Assembly: GCA_028641055.1 (NCBI GenBank)
Contig: CM054060.1
Coordinates: forward strand, 240,836,833-240,900,832
Direction of reading: 5' to 3'
Source: Alopecurus myosuroides
Taxonomy: Eukaryota > Streptophyta > Magnoliopsida > Poales > Poaceae
Length of the DNA stretch: 64,000 bases
In this document: positions 56,121-64,000 of the stretch, in pieces
Numbering within the stretch: position 1 is the first letter of the stretch
Layout of the letters: the number at the start of each line of letters is the position of its first letter
Position numbers and translations under genes: made by a program
The notes under the pieces: model-generated
Database searches by the model: none
What the model was told of the DNA's origin: nothing
Seen by the model: the letters and a program-made list of their open reading frames with translations, nothing else

Positions 56121-56552
56121 GGCACGGAAAAACCCTAGAATGCCAAACGGTAAAATGGAGAGATTTGCGGAAAGAAACACCCGGTCCGTTGATTACGGGA
56201 ATGAGATCTTGAGAGTTATTGTCAGGCAGCCGAGCTACAAGTGATCGCCAAAAAAGCCAGACTCAAGATTGTTGCTCGAACTAGCTTGCGAAGAGTGTGA
56301 AAGCCGGGTTATTAAATGTACGCCGTGGAGAGTCGATCCAAGAGATGATATTCGGCTTATTGTGATAGTGGAGTTATTATATGGACCGCCAAAAGAGCCG
56401 GCCTGGCTATAACTAAAGCAATCTAACATGTAACCTTAATGTATTCAAATGTTTATTGTTTTATAGGGAATAGCATGCGCTTCGTGGTTGGCTCAAAGTT
56501 TGAATTTACAAAGGCGCGCCAACCGAGATGCCCAAGCTATTCTGGGGACTAC
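56121..56552 (+). other. Upstream flank of antisense gene and F polypurine tract
   Basis: No gene seen. On the plus strand TCTGGGGACTAC (56542-56552) lies directly before the 3' LTR and is the likely plus-strand primer tract of F. Confidence 0.6.
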
Positions 56553-57123
56553 TATTGGGGGAATGATAACCCGACAGGCCCATGTATGGGGATGAGACCC
56601 GACTGGAGGGAATCCACACGAGACCTTGTACTGTGATACTGGGTCGGGTGTTATTAATGGGCCAGTGGTTGTATTGGTAACACTGCTCATTGGAAGGAAG
56701 CTCTAGAAGGCCCGAGAGGCGGTGTAAAACCGTGGAGTCCAAGACTTGGGTTACGAGAGGACTTCGAGTAGGACTCTAGCCGAATCTTGTAAGGAAAACC
56801 AAGAAACCGGGTGTTATATAAACTGGTTCTCCTGGCATAGATCAGGGAGACTAAGAGATTTCGAGTGAAAACCCTAGATTCAGAATATATGAGAGTTAGT
56901 ATTTGTAACCCTAGATTTGGAGTCTCGGCGACATTGCAGCCCGAACCTCTAGATCGATAGTTAATAAGATCCCAGCTGGAAGTAAGCAATTATGTCCAAT
57001 GGAGAGGCTGAACCAGGATAATTCTTATGTCCAATTCGAGCTAAACCCTCTCCCAAACACCAGAGTCGATTTGCCCCAAACTAAGTTACCCTTGGTAACG
57101 TCTGCCGTGACTCTCCCACGACA
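56553..57123 (+). repeat. Element F 3' LTR
   Basis: 571 bp; it starts TATTGGGGG where the 5' LTR has TGTTGGGGG, so the terminal TG is altered, and ends CCACGACA. TTATATAAA lies at 56814-56822. An ATG-led frame at its end (56999) runs by chance into the protease of E. Confidence 0.92.
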
Positions 57124-57128
57124 AATAT
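57124..57128. repeat. Target site duplication of F, right copy (AATAT)
   Basis: Second copy of AATAT; E's protease reading resumes here. Confidence 0.95.
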
Positions 57129-57862
57129 GCATGGCTGTGCAAGCCCCACCTACAAAGACCGAGTACCTGAAGATGGCGGATCAACCAATAACTTTCTCCA
57201 AGGAAGACCACCCCCCACGATTCTATCGACCAGGAGACGCCGCGCTAGTCATCGAAGCGCAAATTGGCAACTACGAGCTGGCTCGCGTGTTCATGGACGG
57301 GGGCAGCGGCATCAACATCATCTACGCAGACACACTCCATCGGATGAACAGGAACTAGGACGGACTCGCTGAATCAGAGAGATCCTTCCACGGGATAGTT
57401 CCAGGAAAAGCGATCCGTCCACTCGGAACAATCAATCTAGAGGTGGTTCTAGGCAATCGAAGCAATTACAGGCGAGAATTTCTTGACTTCGAAGTAGACG
57501 ACTGGCCTTCACAGTATCACGTCATTCTTGGCCGAACAGCGTTCGCCAGATTCATGGCAGTACCACACTATGCATACCTGAAGCTCAAGTTGCCTGGGGA
57601 ACATGGCACAATCACCATCGACGGTGATTTCCAAACATGCAATAAATGCGACAACGAGTTCAACAAGAACGCCAAATTCTTCGGGATGCAGGAAGAACTC
57701 GAAGAGATAGCAAAAACCACGAATCACTCTGTGATGCCTCTTACCAAGAAGAACGCCCCAGAGCTCGAGTTCAACACAAACAACGGTACTCGAAAACATC
57801 AGGTGCACCCGACCGAATCTACGAAGACGGCGATGGTGTCAACCACCCTCTCGCCAGCATAG
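57129..57862 (+). pseudogene. pro: Element E protease and protease-RT linker
   Basis: Resumes the gag frame of E after F: M-A-V-Q-A-P-P-T-K, a linker, then the protease with R-V-F-M-D-G-G-S-G-I-N-I-I. TAG at 57356-57358 (after R-M-N-R-N) is private to this copy, as C has sense codons there. The frame continues through F-H-G-I-V-P-G, L-G-R-T-A-F-A-R-F-M and a charged linker to T-T-L-S-P-A and TAG 57860-57862. C has the same TAG at the same point. Both stops lie in one frame with the following RT. Confidence 0.87.
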
Positions 57863-58451
57863 GAAGGCCCGCTCGTCGAACTCCTCCGTGAGTACTGGGA
57901 AATTTTCGCCTGGCAGCCTTCAGATATGCCAAGAATACTTAGGGAGTTCGTCGAGCACTCACTCGAAGTTTATAAAGACGCCAAACCTATCAAGAAGACA
58001 ACCCGATGGTTTTCAGAGCCAAAGCAAGAAGCACTTGGAGAAGAAGTGAACAGGCTACTCTTAGCAAAATTCATCCGCGAGATAAAGATCTCCACCTGGT
58101 TAGCAAACCCGGTGCTGGCCCCGAAGAAAAATACTGACATCCTCCGCGTGTGCATCGACTATACGTCGTTGAATAAGCATTGCCCCAAGGATAACTTTCC
58201 CTTACCACGGATCGACCAGATCGTGGACTCCACAGCAGGCTGTCAGCGCCTCTCCTTCTTGGACGCCTACTCGGGCTATAATCAGATCAGGATGAAAAAG
58301 GAGGACGAGGAGAAGACAACGTTTATCACACCCCACGGTGTTTACTGCTACACGACAATGCCCTTGGGGCTAAAGAACGCATGCGCAACATATCAGCGCT
58401 GCATGCAAAAATGCCTCGCCAAGCTCATTGGCAAGAATGTACAAGTGTACG
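57863..58451 (+). pseudogene. pol: Element E reverse transcriptase (cut by G at the active site)
   Basis: Same frame as the protease: EIFAWQPSDM, the EFVEHSLEV segment, CIDYTSLNKHCPKD, LPRIDQIVDSTAG, FLDAYSGYNQI, TTFITPHGVYCY and AKLIGKNVQVYV. Here G inserted, within the codons of the YVDD box. The rest of pol and the 3' LTR of E lie to the right of G, outside the window. Confidence 0.9.
58447..58451. repeat. Expected left target duplication of G (GTACG)
   Basis: The five bases before G. The partner copy should follow G's 5' LTR, beyond the window end, so this is a prediction. Confidence 0.5.
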
Positions 58452-61400
58452 TGTGACGCCCCGCGATCGGGCACTATGCAGATTTCAGCATTTCCACCAA
58501 AATCCACATAATAACCGATTCCAGGTTGCCACTTGTGATAACATTACATCAGTTCACGAATATTCCGCAACAACAACAGAAAAGATATATACAAGACGAC
58601 TCAAACGAGTCAAGGATACAACTGATACAATACAAAGATCCAAATCACAGCGGAAGAAACAACATAGTGTCCGACTACGGACAAAATACAAATTGGACTA
58701 AGAGTCCTGAAGATAACCGATGGCGTCCAATCCCTGCCCAGGCCAAGCCGGAGGGATTCCCAAGCTAACGTCGTCAGACTTCAAACCTGTTGACTGCAAT
58801 GTGGAATATGCAGCCACGAAAAGGATTCGTGGGTCAGTACTGTTAAGTACTGGCAAGTGGATAAACCATACTCACAAGATACCAGCGTAACCAATCATCA
58901 CCAGATACAAATACTTTGGGTACAACAGAAGGAAGGGATTATTGCAAAGAAGCGGCAGCGGGCAGCACTAACAAACTAAAGGGACACGCTACAACTTTCG
59001 GCTAAAAGAAAGGGATAAGAGAGCGTATCAGAACCAACTACAACTACTCACCAAACAATACCCATCCAGTGTTACCCCCTACTAAGGAAGCAACCCAAGG
59101 AAACTCACACGGTTGATTAAGGTGACATTCATTTTTATGGTGGAGGTAATCTATATTACTAGTCAAGTTATCATCGTTAAGTGTAAGTTGTCTGAGTACT
59201 TGTTAGCCAGCACTTTCACCAAGTCATCCATAACCGCGGACAACACGGCTTCTCGAGAAGATTTAACCCTGCAGGGATGCACCAATTTGGCCGTACACGT
59301 AAGAATGACCCGCCAGATGGAAAGGCCCTTCCACCAAGCGAGGCACTCAACACAACCCAACTCTTCTTCGCATCAAGCCCAAAGAACCCCGTGCAGTTGA
59401 GCGCACGGCTAATCAAGCCCCACGAAGAAAAGGGGACCCTCATAGCACTCTAAGAACGTGTCTCCCTAAATGCCGACTACAAAAGTTCCACCCTGGTGCC
59501 AAGGGTTCGCACCTGCATATGCATGCGGCAAATGGAAAACCCGAACTAAATGAGGCGATTTGGACGAGATGCGAATCGAATCAGAATTGCGGGGGGCGCC
59601 CATACTCGCTTCCCACATGCGGTTAGTGCGCTCATCATGGATCAGTAGACAAGACCCTTTTCCTAATTAGGGTCGACACTAGCAGGCCTCAAAACCACGT
59701 CGGGCCTCCTGCCGGTGCCTTATCATCAAATTATTATTACCCAAAACAGTAACATGTTGTTGATTGAATTGAAACCCAACTATCAAACTAAACAGGTGAT
59801 AATACGGACAACAAGACTTGAGCGCAAACAACACTAAGCATTCAACTACGACACAAGGGCCAACAGGGTAAACAAACAACAGTTAATAGGAAGTGGGAGG
59901 AAGGCTATATCATGGCTGCAAGGTAAACAATATGATAGGATCGAGACACAAGCATCGAATCATAAGGCTAGCATAAGAACAACGGAAAGGATCGGTAACA
60001 AGTGATGAAAGGCAGCCATTTTGCAGCAAGTGAGTATACTTGCCTGAGATCCAGCAAGTAGGGGTACATCCGCAGAACTTGTCGTTGCTCACATCATCTC
60101 AACGTCCTATCCGCGAAGAAGCAACGAACCTCGAACAAACACCGGATGCAACAATTACTTCTACGGCAAAAGATCCAGCATGATCAAGATATGGATGCAT
60201 GACAAGTTTAAGGATGCATCAAGATAAACTAGTTGACATGATAAACATATTTAAATGGGCTCATATGAAATTTGGATTGCATATGGAAAATCCCATGAAT
60301 TAAGGTTGAATTAAATGATCTACAAATAACCATCATATGAAAGTTGATTATAATGATGCATGGATGAGGAAAACAATGAGAAAACAACAATAGCTTCAAT
60401 TTGAAAGCTGTTTTACTAAGTTTAGAAATTTTATTTATTAAGTTATGAAATTTGGCTTCTTAAATGATTTACACAAGAATTTGTTGTTTTCACCCATTTT
60501 AATTGTTCAAAATAGATAACAAAATTTATATTTGGAAAGAACACAAAATTTTAGATGGAAAACATATTTCATATATTGAATTTGGATTTAAAATGAGCAA
60601 GTTATTAATTTGACAATTTTAAATGCCTTAAATTAGAAATAGTTGTTTTCAGCAATTTAAATTATTCAAAACAGAAAAAAAAGTTGTTATTCAAGTGTAG
60701 CATTTCATTTTGGATGGATTTCATGTTTTGGGTTTTCAATTTGGAGCAAGCATGTGAAAGTTATTAATTAGGACTTTTTAATTAATTAATTAAGGCATTT
60801 TCAAATGACATTAATTTTAATTGTTCAAATTGCAAAACAAAGTTGATAGTCGGAAAGGTGGTTTCATTTTGAGTGGAAAACATATTCTATTTGTTGAAAT
60901 TGGAATTTAATTGGGCAATTTATGAATTTCACCTTTTAAATGATTTAATTAAAGCATTAAGTAATTGCATTAATTTTATTTATCCAAAACAGAAAACAAA
61001 TGTTATATTTGGAAAGAGCATGAAATTTTGGATGGAAAACATATTTTATATGGGGCATTTGAATTAAAGTTGAATTAGTTATGAATTTAATCAAATTCAA
61101 AAGAGGTGTTTGAATTTGAATTTTTGAATTGATTTGGAATGTTCAAAACAGTAAACAAAAAGCATATTTGAAAAGTTCATGATTTTCTGATTGGGATGCA
61201 TATTTTATTTGTGCAATTTGAAGTTAAAATGATGAAGATATTAATTTTACAAAATTTAGGTTCAAAAATACCATTTACAAGAAATGGGACAGGGCATATC
61301 CACAGAGGCAGTGCCACCCACGCTGGCTGACAGTGGGCCACGGCCAGCGTGGTGCCACAGTGGCGTGGGTGCGCGGTGATGTGGCCGTGGGGGTCAATGA

Positions 61401-62940
61401 CGTGTGGGCCAGGGGGTCCGCGTGGAAAAAGATGGCAAAAATGCCACAGAACTGCGGCTGCTGGGACTCGATCCCTCGCCCTCGCGGCGCGCGCGCAGAG
61501 CCCTTGCCACTGGGGTGAGATCCGTTTGGTGATACACCACGAGGCTGACTGAATAAGAGGTGATACCTCGAGTTTAACTGAATTTTTACAGACAAGGTTC
61601 AGTCTTTGGCCACGGGAGGGAAACAGAGAAGATGATCGGCGGCGATCACGAGTTGGCGGAGTCCCTGTGTGTACTTGCAGCAACATGGATGTGCTAGTGT
61701 GCGTGTAGCGTGTGCGAGGGAGACAGAGAGGAAGGAGGACAGGGACGCTCACCTGCTGCCGTCGAGGAAGCAGAAGGCGGCGGAGAGGTTCAGGTACAGG
61801 CGCGAACGTGGACGGGGGCGGTGGCGTCGAGGTCTCCGGGGATGGCCGTGGAGGCGTAGAGGCGGAGGACGTCGCGGAGGTTCCGTTCCCATGGCCGGCG
61901 CTGCTCGAGGAGGACCGTGGCGACGAGGCACGGCGACGGCGGCCTGCTACTGCCACTCCCTCTCTCGGTACAGAATAGAGGAAGGGGGGAACAGAGAGGG
62001 ACGGCGGCGGAGGATGGGGAGGGGTCTAGGGCTAGGGGTTAGGGCGAGCAGGAGGGGGTAGTGGTGCTTTATGGAGGTGGAGGATGGAGCAGTGGCCGTC
62101 GAATACAGGCAGAGGCAACGTGGAAATTGTCGATGCAGTGCCGTACGAGGAAGAAGGAGTAGGCGGGCCTAGGTGGTGTGGTGGGCTGGGAGAAGAGGGG
62201 AAGGTGGGTGTTTCGGGGTGGGCTTGGCCAGGCGGGGGGAAAAGAAAAGGGGGGTGTAGGTGGGCTAGAGGGAAAAAATGGGCTGGTGGGCTGGCCTGCC
62301 TCTCCCTTGGCTGCTCTCTCTCTCTTTGTTGTTTTTTTTAAAAATTTTGTTTGCACATTTGTTTTGTAGAAAAGAGAGAGAGAGAGAGATAAGAATAGGG
62401 TCTGGGGTTTTTATTTTATGAATAAATTTTATTAATTTTGCAAAACAGTAAGTCAAAGCAATGTTAACATTATGTCCAAATATTTGAAATATTAATTTGA
62501 TTTTTAAGTTGCTATTTGAATTTCCAATAGTATTTCATAAGGATTTGATTTTTAAACAATTTTATTCCATAAACTCAAATAATTATGAAAACTTATTGAA
62601 TTTAATTGTTTGCAAGATTTTAATTTCTAAACCCACATTTGGAACATGCCAAGTATGGATGGATTTGATTTGAATTTGAAATTACCATTTGGGTGTTAAT
62701 AAAAGGGAATTTTTATTAACAAGCAATTTAAAAAATTCAACTTCAAACTATTGAAAAACAATTTGAGTTGTTTAGTTTGCAACTTTTAATTGGAAATTTT
62801 GGACATGTTTTAAAAGTTTAAATTGGTTTGAATTTTTGAGTTGTTTTGAAAACATGGTGCAATGCATATGATGCATGTGATGCAAAGCAAAAGGAAAGAA
62901 ACCAACTTTCTAACTTAGGGGGAACACCCCAGGTGTTACA
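58452..62940 (-). repeat. Element G 3' LTR
   Basis: 4,489 bp; on the minus strand TGTAACACCTGG (62940) to GGGGCGTCACA (58452). Its first 335 bp recur at 63377-63712 with about five differences. It is related to B's LTR: a similar stretch at 59205-59330 versus 17430-17540, the same layout of AT-rich half, GC-rich core and T-rich part, and nearly the same length. GC-core open frames (61177-62356) are low-complexity and not credible. Confidence 0.88.
61437..61515 (-). promoter_or_regulatory. tRNA-like Pol III cassette in G LTR
   Basis: On the minus strand CCCCAGTGGCAAGG (about 61515-61502) resembles an A box, GGATCGAGTCC (61474-61464) is one base from the B box consensus, and T5 (61441-61437) follows. 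The position in the LTR matches the cassette of B, though sequences between the boxes differ. Confidence 0.42.
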
Positions 62941-63376
62941 GACGACACCACTAACAAGGCATTGCGCCCTCGCAATCCACCTACTAACCCGGGAGGGGAA
63001 AGAAGTTCGACTATCGATTCTTCATGCTTCCAGTTGATCTCCTCGACACCACTAACAAGGGCTTCTCGACACCACTAACAAGAGATTCTTGCTCGGGCTG
63101 ATGACGATGTTCTTCCACCAGGAATCTTCCGATGATCGAACCTATTAGGTTAAAGGCTCAGAAAACGTCCACCCACGTAGGATCCTAACACTTTGAAAGA
63201 TAGACAAGGGGGGAAAACTCCAAAACAAATAAGATGGGAGGGGAAATAGAATAGAGATAAGGAGAAAACAAGAATCCTATTGAGATGTTATCCTACAGGC
63301 TTTGCGGACCCGTTGCTTCGATAACCATTCGTATCGAAACAATATCGGGAATCGGAAACCATGCTCTGATACCATT
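62941..63376 (-). mobile_element. Element G interior (436 bp, non-coding)
   Basis: Only a primer site and three copies of CGACACCACTAACAAG (62943-62958, 63044-63059, 63067-63082) stand out, the first three bases from the LTR edge. There is no protein-coding sequence and no clear purine tract at the 3' LTR border. With LTRs of 4.5 kb this is an extreme non-autonomous form or the result of internal deletion. Confidence 0.75.
63363..63374 (-). promoter_or_regulatory. Element G primer binding site (tRNA-iMet)
   Basis: TGGTATCAGAGC on the minus strand, two bases after the 5' LTR end at 63377. It defines G's orientation. Confidence 0.9.
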
Positions 63377-63712
63377 TGTGACGCCCCGCGATCGGGCACT
63401 ATGCAGATTTCAACATTTCCGCCAAAATCCACATAATAACCGATTCCAGGTTGCCACTTGTGATAACATTACATCAGTTCACGAATATTCCGCAACAACA
63501 ACAGAAAAGATATATACAAGACGACTCAAACGAGTCAAGGATACAACTGATACAATACAAAGATCCAAATAACAGCGGAAGAAACAACATAGTGTCCGAC
63601 TACGGACAAAATACAAATTGGACTAAGAGTCCTGAAGATAACCGATGGCGGCCAATCCCTGCCCAGGCCAAGCCGGAGGGATTCCCAAGCTAACATCGTC
63701 AGACTTCAAACC
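63377..63712 (-). repeat. Element G 5' LTR, end segment
   Basis: Matches 58452-58787, then breaks off at 63712 where a related but distinct LTR begins. The remainder should lie beyond the window. Confidence 0.85.
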
Positions 63713-64000
63713 TGCAACGCCCCGAGATCGGGCTCTATGCAGATTTCAGCATTCCCGCCAAAATCCACATAATAACCGTTTCCAGGTTGCCACTTGTGAT
63801 AACATTACAATAGTTCACGAATAATCCACAACGACAACAGAAAAGATATATACAAGATGACTCAAACGAGTCAGGGATACAACTGATACAATACAAAGAT
63901 CCAAATAACAGCAGAAGAAACAACATAGTGTCCGGCTACGGACAAGATCCAAATTGGACTAAGAGTCCTGAAGATAACCGAGAGCGTCCAATCCCTGCCT
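63713..64000 (-). mobile_element. Element H: start of a G-related LTR
   Basis: TGCAACGCCCCGAGATCGGG opens a second G-like terminus inside G's 5' LTR. It resembles 58452-58740 but differs at many sites, so it is another member of the family and not a duplicate of G. Only 288 bp are visible; orientation is inferred from similarity to G. Confidence 0.7.

Larger units (their letters stand above)
43995..57123 (+). mobile_element. Element F: Tat-lineage (Grande/Retand-like) LTR retrotransposon with antisense gene
   Basis: 13,129 bp with LTRs of 573 bp (43995-44567) and 571 bp (56553-57123), a perfect target duplication, a TGGCGCC-type primer site, and a full gag-PR-RT-RNH-second RNH-IN order broken by stops and frameshifts. 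A 5.3 kb region between pol and the 3' LTR carries an antisense spliced gene. Short LTRs, DGGS protease, dual RNase H and an extra ORF after pol are traits of the Tat lineage. Confidence 0.93.

Noticed and set aside
56999..57358. A 119-residue fusion ORF from F's 3' LTR into E's protease
   Set aside because: It arises from insertion of F in E: the first part is LTR sequence, the rest is E's protease. It is not a gene.
61177..62356. ORFs in the GC-rich core of G's LTR, up to 259 residues
   Set aside because: Low-complexity Pro/Arg/Ser frames on both strands in LTR DNA, without domain.

Overview
The window is one block of nested plant transposable elements, with no recognisable host gene, rRNA gene or CRISPR. 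The host is almost certainly a large-genome grass. The evidence is Tekay-type Ty3/gypsy elements with 3.5-4.7 kb LTRs and an initiator-Met primer site, Tat-lineage elements (RIRE2-like and Grande/Retand-like) with 0.5-0.6 kb LTRs and an extra antisense gene, and a CACTA (En/Spm) gene as the oldest visible layer. Pooideae is plausible, but no species can be named.

Layout. The oldest layer is part of a CACTA transposon (37199-40998, gene on the minus strand). Two copies of one RIRE2-like family sit in it head to head: C (minus, 5' LTR 36707-37198, running left) and E (plus, 5' LTR 40999-41490, running right). C is split by D (22686-33967, plus, target duplication ATTGC) and by B (minus, right end 20954, left end outside the window). 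B is split in its 5' LTR by A (3916-16803, plus, duplication CCTGC). E is split by F (43995-57123, plus, duplication AATAT) and by G (minus, left end 58452). G is split in its 5' LTR by H (63713 onward). All element ends were set by LTR pairs, primer sites, purine tracts and target duplications.

Coding capacity. A is nearly complete: an extra ORF upstream of gag, then gag-protease-RT-RNase H-integrase-chromodomain, broken by one frameshift near 9275. Hand comparison of its LTRs shows about 0.4% difference, except for the first ~130 bp. F has a full but broken gag-pol. Between pol and its 3' LTR lies an antisense gene with its own TATA box and six GT-AG introns, read through with consistent phases. 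C and E are decayed and interrupted gag-pol copies. B, D and G have large LTRs and very short interiors (1.0, 1.9 and 0.44 kb) with a protease remnant, a zinc-knuckle ORF and nothing respectively, so they probably depended on A-like elements for movement.

Main points for a second look: the spliced antisense gene in F; a tRNA-like Pol III A box/B box/T-run cassette shared by the LTRs of B and G; a GGA-loop hairpin just before the purine tract in A, B and D; LTR pairs in A and F whose differences cluster at the U3 edge; and an unusual pre-gag protein in A with a possible dsRNA-binding-like segment. Divergence figures and domain calls come from reading by eye, not from alignments or searches.
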